DNA from: a bacterium
GTDB lineage: Bacteria; Bacteroidota; Bacteroidia; Bacteroidales; Muribaculaceae
Direction: 5' to 3'
Assembly: GCA_004563195.1 (NCBI GenBank)
Contig: SFTJ01000046.1
Location: 1-39,465 of the forward strand
DNA: 39,465 nucleotides
Both the position numbers and the translations under genes were made by a program. Positions 28,831 through 37,500 of this stretch are shown here, in pieces; position 1 is the first letter of the stretch; every line of letters begins with the position of its first letter. Under the pieces are notes generated by a model that saw only the letters and a list, made by a program, of their open reading frames with translations, did not search any database and was not told where the DNA came from.

Positions 28831-29220
28831 ATGGCAAAAGTACAAATCAAAATCAACTTGGCACTCGTCAAAGGATTCTTCTCATGTAGGATTCAAGGAC
28901 GAGACTCAGTGAAGGATTGCATTTGCATTCCGAAAGAGAATCTCTATCAGGGAAAGGACGGAGCGTTGTATCTTGACTTCGTAGGCTATGAAGATACGCA
29001 GCAGAAGTTCGGACGGCTTTACTCACTCAAGCAGAGCTTCAGCCGTGCGGAGTATCTTGCTCTCTCCGAAGAAGAGAAGAAACGCATTCCGTTCTGCGGA
29101 GATATCAAACGGCTCGAAGAGCAGCGTCCAGCTCCGGCATCCGCGCCGAGCGCAGCTCCGGCAATGCCGAAGACTATTGACATCAATGCCGGAGATCCGG
29201 ATGAAGACTTGCCGTTCTGA
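28831..29220 (+). CDS. Candidate single-stranded DNA-binding protein
   Basis: A 129-aa protein. The N-terminal 90 residues are beta-rich and basic (KVQIKINLALVKGFFSCRIQ, GALYLDFVGYE). An Ala/Pro-rich flexible linker follows (PAPASAPSAAPAMP), and the end is GDPDEDLPF, the acidic tip characteristic of bacterial SSBs, which recruits partner proteins. The OB-fold itself is not certain. It precedes a nuclease gene by a one-base overlap. It would bind ssDNA during replication together with RecT. Confidence 0.6.
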   Translation: MAKVQIKINLALVKGFFSCRIQGRDSVKDCICIPKENLYQGKDGALYLDFVGYEDTQQKFGRLYSLKQSFSRAEYLALSEEEKKRIPFCGDIKRLEEQRPAPASAPSAAPAMPKTIDINAGDPDEDLPF

Positions 29221-29657
29221 TGGATACGAAGAAATTGCCTACAACGAGAGTAAAGAAGCCGAGTGGGAGAAAGGCTCGCTCGGTCTCTCATCTCGTCCAG
29301 ATAGGCTCGGAAATGCGCAGAGCGCAAGGAAATGACGCTTTCTCGCTTATGCTCTCGCAGCAACTGAAGACTCAAGTGCTGAAAGAACTCCAGTTTGACG
29401 CAAAGCGCAAGTTCCGCTTCGATTATGCGATACCGGAATTTCGAATCGCAATAGAGATAGACGGCGGAGCATTTATAGAGGGCGGCGGCAGACACAATCG
29501 CGCTCAGGGATTTATCAAGGATATGGAGAAGATGAATCTCGCGGCAGCGCAAGGCTGGAGAGTGATGCATTTCACTCCGCAGCAGCAATACTCAATGCTT
29601 ACTGTTCAGTCCATTAAAGACGCTCTTCAGTGGACATCAGTAGAAAGGGAAAAATAA
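29220..29657 (+). CDS. Putative endonuclease (Vsr/DUF559-like PD-(D/E)XK)
   Basis: A 145-aa basic protein. FRFDYAIPEFRIAIEIDGG (Asp68, Glu79, Asp81) followed by GRHNRAQGFIKDMEKMN and GWRVMHFTP is the layout of the Vsr/DUF559-like restriction-fold nucleases. Such small phage proteins may resolve branched DNA before packaging. It is the last early gene before the terminase operon and shares one base with the SSB-like gene. The substrate is unknown. Confidence 0.68.
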   Translation: MDTKKLPTTRVKKPSGRKARSVSHLVQIGSEMRRAQGNDAFSLMLSQQLKTQVLKELQFDAKRKFRFDYAIPEFRIAIEIDGGAFIEGGGRHNRAQGFIKDMEKMNLAAAQGWRVMHFTPQQQYSMLTVQSIKDALQWTSVEREK

Positions 29658-29702
29658 TTACCAATAAAAATGCTTACTCCATAAACAAATTCAGTAAATT
29701 TG
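29647..29702 (+). promoter_or_regulatory. Promoter with 17-bp element before the terminase operon
   Basis: TAAATTTG (29695-29702) matches TAnnTTTG. The element TGCTTA-ctcca-TAAACA lies at 29671-29687, eight bases upstream, in the same position relative to the -7 box as at 21593. An upstream block, GGGAAAAATAATTACCA (29647-29663), matches 16 of 17 bases at 1531-1547 before the head operon. Start of transcription is expected near 29708, almost at the ATG at 29711. Confidence 0.65.
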
Positions 29703-29710
29703 CAACGATT

Positions 29711-30001
29711 ATGTTTAAGATAATTCATAAAAGTGAAAGACGCATCAATGTGTGGATGCGCATATTGTTACTCATCCGCTCTCTCGTTGGAAAGCAGATA
29801 ACAGTCGCGAGGAGCGGCGCGCTCAAGTATGTCATACTCACTCGCGAGTATGGTAAGTTCTCAAAGTGGGAAAAGAGGGAAGAGCTGTCAGGCAAAAACG
29901 CGCAGCAAGCAGTGAAGTCTGCTATTGCGCGCTATCCAGGCTATCTGCTCTATTTTCCGAAGAGAGTATTGAAGAAAGCTCTTGCAAGCAAGCAGAGATA
30001 G
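29711..30001 (+). CDS. Hypothetical basic protein before terminase
   Basis: A 96-aa strongly basic protein (MRILLLIRSLVGKQITVARS, YVILTREYGKFSKWEKREEL, FPKRVLKKALASKQR). The ATG at 29711 lies within a few bases of the predicted transcription start, so either the mRNA is nearly leaderless or translation begins at ATG 29756 (81 aa). No family recognised. Position just before the small terminase suggests a role in late gene control or packaging. Confidence 0.55.
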   Translation: MFKIIHKSERRINVWMRILLLIRSLVGKQITVARSGALKYVILTREYGKFSKWEKREELSGKNAQQAVKSAIARYPGYLLYFPKRVLKKALASKQR

Positions 30002-30029
30002 AAGAAGTTTCCGTTATTATTCCGTTACT

Positions 30030-30449
30030 ATGGGCAAAGTTGGGAATCCGAACATAACTGAAGACAACAAGAAGACTCGCTTCACGAAAGGCAGTGAGAG
30101 AGCGAAAGCCGCCAGCCGCAAAGGACTGGCGAAAAGACTCTCGAACAAGCCTGGCAGAGAAGCGGCTCTTGCTGTTCTTGCGCTTCCAGTAGGCAAGGAA
30201 GAAGCGGAACTCTTGAAGGACGAGTTCAAAGTCTCCGGAAAGATGACTCAGGAGAACGCTGCGGACTTGGCGATGCTGCGCCGTGCGAAGCTCGGAGATA
30301 ATAAGGCTTTCACTGCTCTGATGAAAAAAGCCGGACTAATGACGGAGATGCAAGACATCCGGCTGGAAGCAGATACTGTTGTGCGCATCAAGCCGCTCAC
30401 TGCAAAAGAGCTGAAAGCGTTCAAGGATAAGTTTGACGAAGAGTTCTGA
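30030..30449 (+). CDS. Terminase small subunit (putative)
   Basis: A 139-aa basic protein directly upstream of the large terminase. The N terminus (TRFTKGSERAKAASRKGLAK) is Lys/Arg-rich, the middle is helical (DLAMLRRAKLGDNKAFTALM), and the C terminus is charged. This resembles small DNA-recognition subunits found beside TerL in Bacteroidota phages (sometimes DUF5681-like). It would bind the pac/cos site. Start 30030 excludes an upstream shadow extension. Assignment is mainly positional. Confidence 0.62.
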   Translation: MGKVGNPNITEDNKKTRFTKGSERAKAASRKGLAKRLSNKPGREAALAVLALPVGKEEAELLKDEFKVSGKMTQENAADLAMLRRAKLGDNKAFTALMKKAGLMTEMQDIRLEADTVVRIKPLTAKELKAFKDKFDEEF

Positions 30450-30453
30450 TCTG

Positions 30454-31911
30454 ATGAGAGAGATTGCCGAATATAGCATGAATGAACTGAGAGCGTTGCA
30501 AGCCTATGCGCTGCGTGACACTCTCAGCTTCACTCGTGTTGCGTTCAAGTTCCAAACGTACGGAACAAAGTACATTGTCGGCAAGCATCATCGGCTCATA
30601 TGCGAAGCTCTTGACAAGGTCTATTGCGGAGACATCAAGCGGCTCATCGTGAACATCGCTCCGCGTTACGGCAAGACGGAACTCATCAGCAAGAAATTCG
30701 TAGAATACGGCTTCGCTCACAATCCGAGGTGCAAGTGGATTCATCTGAGCTACTCGGACGATCTCGTCCTTGACAACAGCCGCGAGATCAAGGAGACAAT
30801 GGAGTCGGAGTTCTTCCGCACTCTCTTTCCTGATTCCGTGCCAGTGTCCGGATCTGCGAAGATGTGGAAAACGAAAGCTGGCGGCGGCTTCTATGCCGTC
30901 TCTGCTGCCGGACAAGTCACTGGCTTCGGAGCTGGACAAGTGGAGTCGGATCTGAGCGAGCAAGACTTGCCGGAAGACTACTTCAGCACTGGAAGCAACT
31001 TTGCCGGAGCAATCATCATAGACGATCCGCTCAAGCCGGAAGACGCGCTCTCAGATGTGCAGCGTGAGAGAGTGAATCAACGCTTTGACTCAACGATCAG
31101 AAGCCGCGTGAACTCTCGCAACACTCCTATCATCGTAGTGATGCAGCGTCTGCATGAGAAAGACTTGTGCGGACATCTCATCCAGGCAGAGCCGGACGAA
31201 TGGAGCGTTCTGACGCTTCCTTGCATTGAGTATGACGAAGACGGCACGGAGCATCCTCTTTGGGAGTTCAAGCACACACTCGAAGAGCTTCACAAGCTGG
31301 CAAGCGTCAATCCGTACATCTTCGAGACGCAGTACATGCAGAATCCGAAGCCGCTCGAAGGTTTGATGTATCAGGAGTTCCGCACATACGAGACGCTTCC
31401 GACTGGCGCATATCGCATCAAGAACTACACTGACTCGGCTGATACTGGAGCAGACTTCCTCTGCTCGATATGCTACGCGGAGTTTCAGCATGCAATCTAT
31501 GTGCTTGATATTCTCTACACGAACAAGCCTATGGAGTACACTGAGCCGGAGACGGCAAGGATGCTCACGCGGAATGCAGTCCAGCAAGCAACGATTGAGT
31601 CCAACAATGGCGGCAGAGGATTCGCGCGTAATGTGGAGCGTAACTGCCGCGAGCTTGGCAATCTCAAGACGAGAGTTGTCACAATCACGCAGACGGCAAA
31701 CAAGCAAGTGCGCATCTTCTCTCACTCTGCCGAAGTGAACAATATCGTCTTCTTTCCGAAAGGATGGGAGCATAAGTGGAGAGAGTTCTATCAAGCCGTC
31801 ACTGGCTATCGTAAGGAAGGACGCAACGCTCATGACGATGCTCCGGACGCGCTCACTGGAATCATTGAGCATCGCGACACATATCAGACAACTCGCATCA
31901 GTCGGACTTGA
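30454..31911 (+). CDS. terL: Terminase large subunit
   Basis: A 485-aa packaging motor. ATPase: Walker A variant APRYGKTE (69-76) and Walker B IIIDDP (187-192), then MQRLHEKDLCGHLI. The RNase-H-like nuclease domain begins with DSADTGADFL and ends with HDDAPDALTGII, giving the acidic residues for metal-dependent cleavage. It pumps DNA into the procapsid and cuts concatemers. ATG 30454, four bases after the small-subunit stop, is preferred to the in-frame TTG at 30433. Genes for the tail follow, not portal and capsid as in most phages. Confidence 0.92.
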   Translation: MREIAEYSMNELRALQAYALRDTLSFTRVAFKFQTYGTKYIVGKHHRLICEALDKVYCGDIKRLIVNIAPRYGKTELISKKFVEYGFAHNPRCKWIHLSYSDDLVLDNSREIKETMESEFFRTLFPDSVPVSGSAKMWKTKAGGGFYAVSAAGQVTGFGAGQVESDLSEQDLPEDYFSTGSNFAGAIIIDDPLKPEDALSDVQRERVNQRFDSTIRSRVNSRNTPIIVVMQRLHEKDLCGHLIQAEPDEWSVLTLPCIEYDEDGTEHPLWEFKHTLEELHKLASVNPYIFETQYMQNPKPLEGLMYQEFRTYETLPTGAYRIKNYTDSADTGADFLCSICYAEFQHAIYVLDILYTNKPMEYTEPETARMLTRNAVQQATIESNNGGRGFARNVERNCRELGNLKTRVVTITQTANKQVRIFSHSAEVNNIVFFPKGWEHKWREFYQAVTGYRKEGRNAHDDAPDALTGIIEHRDTYQTTRISRT

Positions 31912-31963
31912 GTTGCGTGAGAAACAAAGAAATTGACACAAAACGCAAATAAATACGCAAATT

Positions 31964-32398
31964 ATGACACTACTTGACAAAATCAAAGCAATAGCAGCAT
32001 CGGCTTGTCCGGACTATAACTTCGTCTTCGAGACGGATCGCATGGCGAATGTACTTGCTGATGACGCTCCGTTTCCCATGCTTCTGATGTCGGAGTTTTA
32101 CGATTCCGGCTATCAGTTCCGCTACGGCTGGAATCGTACGGCTCGTCTTGAGCTTTCCTTCATGCGTCTTGCCGAGTTTCAGGATGACGCAATCAAGCGC
32201 GAAGAGCTGAGAGATCAGATGCGCACGGAAGCGGTTCTGCCGTTCATCAAAGCACTCAATGCATCCGGCTACTTCGCTCCGATTGAGACTGATGGCTTCA
32301 CTATTAGTTCTCCGAATGAGCCGCCGCGTTTCGATGCGAATGCAGTATCTGTCTTCCTTCGTTTCAATGTCACATTCAAAGACGGCTGCGGACTATGA
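31964..32398 (+). CDS. Hypothetical tail/neck protein
   Basis: A 144-aa protein, first gene after TerL. It is alpha/beta with a segment GYQFRYGWNRTARLELSFMR and a C-terminal strand FLRFNVTFKDG. The size and mixed fold resemble tail-completion or neck proteins. The 52-bp gap upstream contains a direct repeat, ACGCAAAT at 31942 and 31954, of unknown meaning. The next gene overlaps its end by four bases. Confidence 0.6.
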   Translation: MTLLDKIKAIAASACPDYNFVFETDRMANVLADDAPFPMLLMSEFYDSGYQFRYGWNRTARLELSFMRLAEFQDDAIKREELRDQMRTEAVLPFIKALNASGYFAPIETDGFTISSPNEPPRFDANAVSVFLRFNVTFKDGCGL

Positions 32399-32841
32399 TA
32401 CGAATCGGAAGACTGAAGTTCGGACGGCTCGATCTGGACGGCAAGGATATGACATACGGCAATCCGCAGTTCTGCGAAGCGTTCAAGGAACTGCACGGCT
32501 ACTCGGCTCGTCTCGTTCCTCTTCCTTTGCGCGTCAAGCGTATCTACGAAATCACTGAAGGACTTCGGAGCTGGATTGAGAAGGAGCAGCAGATGCTCAA
32601 GTACACTCCTTCATCCGACGAGATAGCAGCCGGAATTGAAGAACTCGGCAAGAAGGTCGGAAGCATGTCCACAATCAAAGCACTCGCTAAAGCATATGGC
32701 AAGGATCCGGACGAGATTCTTCAATGGCAGTACGCAAAAGTCTTCGGAATCCTTTACACGGATCTTGAAGAGAGGAAGTTTGAAAAGAAATATCAGCAGC
32801 AAATAAATGGCAAATCTCGATCTCACAAATACAACGCTTGA
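32395..32841 (+). CDS. Hypothetical tail-region protein
   Basis: A 148-aa protein with a beta N terminus (MIRIGRLKFGRLDLDGKD), then helices, including SMSTIKALAKAYGKDPDEIL and a final basic stretch. The two-part layout resembles tail assembly chaperones, but these usually lie just before the tape measure. It overlaps the next gene by 35 bp, so a programmed frameshift product is possible though no slippery site is evident to me. Role inferred from context. Confidence 0.55.
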   Translation: MIRIGRLKFGRLDLDGKDMTYGNPQFCEAFKELHGYSARLVPLPLRVKRIYEITEGLRSWIEKEQQMLKYTPSSDEIAAGIEELGKKVGSMSTIKALAKAYGKDPDEILQWQYAKVFGILYTDLEERKFEKKYQQQINGKSRSHKYNA

Positions 32842-33340
32842 CACTGTTGTCAGGGATGCGCTGAAGGTCTGCATCGAAGAAATCAAGACGAACAGCAAGA
32901 ATGCCGGACAAGTTGCTACTGGCAGAACACTGAAGTCGCTTGAATGGAGACTCAATCAGGAAGGCGAAGACTTTGTTGCGCAGATACTCGGACGCAAGTA
33001 CTTCGGCTCTCTTGAGACTGGACGCGGAGTGTATAACGGCGGAAAGAGTAATATCAAGCAGTTTAATGAGAATCTTGTTGCGTGGTTTAAGGCGCGCGGC
33101 ATCCATTCAGAGATGAGCGATGAGCAGCTCTATCTCGAAGCGAATCGTCTACGCTGGTACATTAACAAGTATGGAACGCGACTCTATCAGCAGAACGGAC
33201 GCAAGGATATCTTCACTCCGGCAGTAGAGGGATTCATGCAGACGCTCCAGGAGCAGCTCATTATGTTCTTCAAGCAGCAGATTGAAGACAAGTTTATCGA
33301 CGGCTTTCAAGGCTTCGGCAATTCCGCTCTTTCAGTATAA
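32807..33340 (+). CDS. HK97 gp10-like neck/tail completion protein (putative)
   Basis: A 177-aa protein starting inside the previous gene. It has KNAGQVATGRTLKSLEWRL, then the GRKYFGSLETGRGVYNGGKS segment and KYGTRLYQQNGRKDIFTPAV, the last resembling the 'RP.. R.F..pA' motif of gp10-like and minor tail completion proteins. A C-terminal helix ends it. It would sit at the head-tail joint. Identity is by pattern. Confidence 0.62.
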   Translation: MANLDLTNTTLDTVVRDALKVCIEEIKTNSKNAGQVATGRTLKSLEWRLNQEGEDFVAQILGRKYFGSLETGRGVYNGGKSNIKQFNENLVAWFKARGIHSEMSDEQLYLEANRLRWYINKYGTRLYQQNGRKDIFTPAVEGFMQTLQEQLIMFFKQQIEDKFIDGFQGFGNSALSV

Positions 33341-33360
33341 TGAAATAAATAGACGCATAT

Positions 33361-34797
33361 ATGAGAAATCTACTACGAACAAACTATCTTACTGCTTTCG
33401 CATCAAGCGATAAAGGCGCGGAGAACGCATCCGGCGGCATTGCGTTATGGGACACTCCGCAGCTCATTCAGAATGCCTACAATCCGCTAATGTTCACACG
33501 GACGAAATATCTGCACAAGACTGGTGGATACGAGCCGGAAGGGATGAAGCCGAACTATATCCGTATTTCCTCTGACGGAAAGACGCTCATCTTTGACTAT
33601 GTTTTAGCGAGCGGTATCCGCGTCAGCATCACGGACTCCGCCAGCGTAAAGCATCAGTATACAATCGGAGAAGGGCGCGCTTCGTGGACTCCTACTGATC
33701 TTGCCGGAGCAACAATAGCGAGCGTTAATTCCGTTGCTCTCAGCTCTGATGATTTTGACGCGGACTTCGCATCTGATACGAGCTATATCTATGTCCGCAT
33801 CGGCTACGCATATCGGGATCAAAATTATATGTGCAGCGCAGACGGACAAGTGCTATACAAAAACAATGAAGTTGAGTCAACGGAGCTGAAGATATACAAG
33901 ACGGATGGCTCGTATCAGAAGCTGACTGCCGAATCCTTCAACGGCATCACGAAGTTCGATGTTTCTGCCGTTGTTCGTACTTGGCTTGCTCCTGAACTGG
34001 CTGACTTTCCAGCCGACGCGAATGTGATGAGCGAGAAGGCACTCTCCGTCCGCTACATAGTGCGTCAGATCAACGGCACTGCTTCATACACTTATCTTGC
34101 CGTCAATGGAGTGGCGCAAGTCGGAGAGAATCCTGATAGAAGCGCGGATGTCAGCCGGATCCTGACGAAGTTCTCCAAGCTGGACTTGTATGAAGGCTAT
34201 GATCTGGACTACTCTATCATCTCCGGAAACACAACGCTGCAATCTGCTCGCGGAGTATTGCAGACTCTCGCGATATCTCGCATAAGAGTAGATAATGCCG
34301 CCGTCAAATTGCTTGACGAAGTTGGCAACTGCATTCAGGACGAACAAGGCAACGACATTGAGATACTCCCAGCACTTGACATTCCAGTCTTCGGACATTG
34401 CAAGCCGAGTAATCCGTTCTATGTGCGTTGGATCAATCAGCTTGGCGGAGTGGACTACTACATGTTTGCTCGTCAGCAGAAGCATCAGCCGCAAGTCAAG
34501 AGTGTGAGTGTCTATGCTCCATTTGTGGAGAATCCGCTTTATGCTCGCACGAATCGCAAGGCTTATGCAATGGACACGGAGAATGTAGTGACTGTTGGAG
34601 CGGAACTTCTCAATGAGACCGACTTCAACGCTCTGCGCTGGCTTGCGTTCGCTCGCAAGATTGAATACTATGATGAGACTCTCGTAAAGTGGATAAGTCT
34701 CTCAGTATCGAAGTTTGACGGCAGCTTCAATACGAAGGCTGACACTCATACTGTGGAAGTGACTTTCTCTCTTCCGAAGATAAACACTCAATTCTAA
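33361..34797 (+). CDS. Large tail structural protein, beta-rich
   Basis: A 478-aa beta-rich protein with no enzyme motif. It has many short strands (KTLIFDYVLASGIRVSIT, YIYVRIGYAYRDQNY) and late segments NVVTVGAELLNETDFNALRW and TVEVTFSLPKINTQF, similar to baseplate or distal tail proteins. The tape measure follows after the next gene, so it is likely a tail-tip or tail-associated component. Family not recognised. Confidence 0.6.
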   Translation: MRNLLRTNYLTAFASSDKGAENASGGIALWDTPQLIQNAYNPLMFTRTKYLHKTGGYEPEGMKPNYIRISSDGKTLIFDYVLASGIRVSITDSASVKHQYTIGEGRASWTPTDLAGATIASVNSVALSSDDFDADFASDTSYIYVRIGYAYRDQNYMCSADGQVLYKNNEVESTELKIYKTDGSYQKLTAESFNGITKFDVSAVVRTWLAPELADFPADANVMSEKALSVRYIVRQINGTASYTYLAVNGVAQVGENPDRSADVSRILTKFSKLDLYEGYDLDYSIISGNTTLQSARGVLQTLAISRIRVDNAAVKLLDEVGNCIQDEQGNDIEILPALDIPVFGHCKPSNPFYVRWINQLGGVDYYMFARQQKHQPQVKSVSVYAPFVENPLYARTNRKAYAMDTENVVTVGAELLNETDFNALRWLAFARKIEYYDETLVKWISLSVSKFDGSFNTKADTHTVEVTFSLPKINTQF

Positions 34798-34809
34798 CTC
34801 TCGGACGCT

Positions 34810-37380
34810 ATGACAACGGAGCAGATATACATCAACGGCATACTCATGGAGCAGGATGGAAGCAAGACTGCATCTCTTGTCTTCCAGTCTCCATTCTTCA
34901 CTGATATTGATGCAATCGTGAGCAATCGCACGAACTCGGTAGACTTTCCGGCAACGGACAACAATCTTCGTGCTATTGACAACGCGCATCTTTCCGGCAG
35001 CGCAAGCAAGTTTGCCTATCGTAAGCATCGCGTCCTATACTATCGCAACGGAGTCCAGATCTTCTCCGGATACGCAACACTGCTGAGTATCACTGACACG
35101 CAGATCAAGTTCACATTTACCTGGGGTAATGTCAATGCGTTCAAGAAACTGCTTGACTTGAAGCTCCGCGACTTGCAGACTGATGTTGACTATGTAGATT
35201 GGACGGATGCCGCTATCTCATCAAATCAGCACTATCCTACGAATATCGTATACAAGACATCCGGATATCACGGCAAGCAATATGTCACTGTCGGACATAC
35301 GCATCCAGTTCTCCGCGTCTCCGACATCCTTGCACGGCTCTCTGCTGCTTCCGGAGTGTCATTCGTGGGAAGCTCGGTATTCGACAATCTTGCAGTGCCG
35401 ATTCTTTATCGCAATGCGGACGAGTACTCAAAGACGGCGCAAGGAATCCATTTGTCGCACAATGCACTTATAAATCTTGCTGCAAATCAGTGGCAGCACA
35501 AATATGTACTTGACTGCTCGGCGGCAGATCAGGACTTGAAGGGGCAATATCTCGGAAACGGAGTGTTTGATGTGTCGGAGTATGAATCTATTCGCATCAT
35601 TCTCAAAAGCGGCTCACGCTTCCGTACATATCACGCTAATCAGTCCGCAATTACTCCGATAATTACCGGACTCGGAGTGATCGCCACTGATGAAAGCGGA
35701 GCGAATACGAAGCTGATTACTACCATACCGATGAATTATGTAAGGCTTGGCGATTATAACACTTTCAGCGTTAGTAAAGATGTGCAGAAAGACATTGATT
35801 TGAGTTGGCTATCATCGGGAGAAAGCGGAAAGTATAATTACATCCAGCTTTGCGTCTTTTGGTATGGCAACGCATACGAAAGTAGTGCGGCAGTGTCCAG
35901 TGTCAGCATAGATGTGTCTATCGTATGCGGAATCCAGGAAGAAGCACAAGTCCTCTTCGGCGGCAAATATCCGCTCTTCCTGAATCTTCCGGATTGGGAT
36001 GCGAGCCAGTTCTTGAAAAACTTGATGAAGCTGAAGGCAGTCTTCGCACATTGTCCGGACGGCAATACGATTGAGTTTAAGAGTATCGCATCTCTTTACA
36101 ACAATCGCAGCATCGCGCTGGACTGGACTGACAAGCTCATCCTTGCAAACGGCACGGATCCGGCGGAGCAGACTCCGACATTCGGCAGCTTTGCGCAACG
36201 CAATAAATGTGACTATGCAGAGGATGACACGAACACTCAGACATTCAACGGAGAACTGCTTGTTGACAATGATACTCTCGAAGCAGAGTCCGATCTCATC
36301 AAATTAGACTTTGCCGGAACACAGTATCGCTTGAGCGACGATTCCGAAGTGCTTGATATTCATTGCTACTCTGTAAATCCGGACGGAGACTCAACGGAGA
36401 TTGAAGAGTTCAAGGAAGTGACTCCGCGAATCGTAGAGCTGAACAGCAGAATGGCATCATTCCGTAATCTTGATTGGAAGTATCTTGTCAAGAGCGCATA
36501 CTATACTTATCAGCAGACTATCGCGTCTCCGAAGGTTATCAAGGCATCCGTGCTTGTTGACGCACTGGACTTGCAAGATGTAGACTTGTCCATTCCGATC
36601 TACACATATGCGCTTGGACATTATTACGCAATCAACAAATTGACAACGAAAGATGGAGATGTTGCGGATGTGGAACTGCTCCAGCTCGGCAAGCTGGCAG
36701 ATGTGATAGACACTCCAACATCTGAAGAAGTGACATCCAATCTCGTTGTAGAGCGCAATACTGACGGCACTTACTATCTGAACATCCCATCGCTCTCCGG
36801 CGCGGCTCTTCAGGATATAATCAACTCTCCGGACTATCACATTGTGCTGATGAGATACGGATACGCTCGTCGCGGCAAGTGGTTTAGATACGCTGATAAT
36901 ACTGGCGGATATCTATGGAGTCACACATCGCGCAAGACTACTTTGACTGTATTCAATTACATTGACGCACACGGAAAGCCAGCGCAAGGCGGATGCTCAT
37001 CATACAAGATTGTCCGTAAGGGAAGACGCTATCGTATCATCGGAGAAACGGCATTGCGCAAGGGAGCAGAGCCGAGTAGCTCGCAACAAGTCGTATCTCA
37101 TTACTATGACGGAGCATCACTTGTCTTTGAATTGAAGCAGACTATCGTTCTGCCGAAGATGCGTCCAGTACATAGCAACGGACGCAGTGCAGTCATCACG
37201 CGAGACGGACGAATCAGCAATAAGTCCACAACTGGATTGACTGAGATATTCGCAGTTCTGATGCATAAAGAAGGTAATACCTGGAAGCAAGTGTCGAATA
37301 TCGTTCAGTTGCGTGGAACGAACGCAGATAAGACTCGGCTGTGGGAGTTTGAGACATCCAACTTCGTTCCGGTGGAGTAA
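34810..37380 (+). CDS. Large tail/baseplate protein
   Basis: An 856-aa protein, the largest after the tape measure. The N terminus (MTTEQIYINGILMEQDGSKT, TDIDAIVSNRTNSVDFPATD) and the repeated beta patterns with a domain near residue 390 (FLNLPDWDASQFLKNLMKLK) resemble Bacteroidota phage tail proteins acting as baseplate hub or tail-associated proteins. The C terminus, about residues 640-856, is beta-rich and could be a host-contact part. It lies before the tape measure; most phages have the hub after it. Confidence 0.62.
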   Translation: MTTEQIYINGILMEQDGSKTASLVFQSPFFTDIDAIVSNRTNSVDFPATDNNLRAIDNAHLSGSASKFAYRKHRVLYYRNGVQIFSGYATLLSITDTQIKFTFTWGNVNAFKKLLDLKLRDLQTDVDYVDWTDAAISSNQHYPTNIVYKTSGYHGKQYVTVGHTHPVLRVSDILARLSAASGVSFVGSSVFDNLAVPILYRNADEYSKTAQGIHLSHNALINLAANQWQHKYVLDCSAADQDLKGQYLGNGVFDVSEYESIRIILKSGSRFRTYHANQSAITPIITGLGVIATDESGANTKLITTIPMNYVRLGDYNTFSVSKDVQKDIDLSWLSSGESGKYNYIQLCVFWYGNAYESSAAVSSVSIDVSIVCGIQEEAQVLFGGKYPLFLNLPDWDASQFLKNLMKLKAVFAHCPDGNTIEFKSIASLYNNRSIALDWTDKLILANGTDPAEQTPTFGSFAQRNKCDYAEDDTNTQTFNGELLVDNDTLEAESDLIKLDFAGTQYRLSDDSEVLDIHCYSVNPDGDSTEIEEFKEVTPRIVELNSRMASFRNLDWKYLVKSAYYTYQQTIASPKVIKASVLVDALDLQDVDLSIPIYTYALGHYYAINKLTTKDGDVADVELLQLGKLADVIDTPTSEEVTSNLVVERNTDGTYYLNIPSLSGAALQDIINSPDYHIVLMRYGYARRGKWFRYADNTGGYLWSHTSRKTTLTVFNYIDAHGKPAQGGCSSYKIVRKGRRYRIIGETALRKGAEPSSSQQVVSHYYDGASLVFELKQTIVLPKMRPVHSNGRSAVITRDGRISNKSTTGLTEIFAVLMHKEGNTWKQVSNIVQLRGTNADKTRLWEFETSNFVPVE

Positions 37381-37500
37381 AAAGAAAGCTCCGTCACTTG
37401 AAAAAAAAGGACGAAGCTGCCACAGCCTGAGACTATGCACGACTCTCACGAGTCTCCTGATGTGGCAAAGGTAGAAAAGATAATTTGAAACGACAATAAC
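37381..37500 (+). other. Structured leader before the tape measure gene
   Basis: A 120-bp gap with nested and competing stems. TGCCACA (37418-37424) pairs with TGTGGCA (37461-37467). Inside, GAGACT (37429-37434) with AGTCTC (37451-37456) excludes GACTC-tcac-GAGTC (37441-37454), a tetraloop hairpin. An A8 tract lies at 37401-37408. No promoter box is seen. Alternative folds could tune the level of tape-measure translation; this is speculative. Confidence 0.45.
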
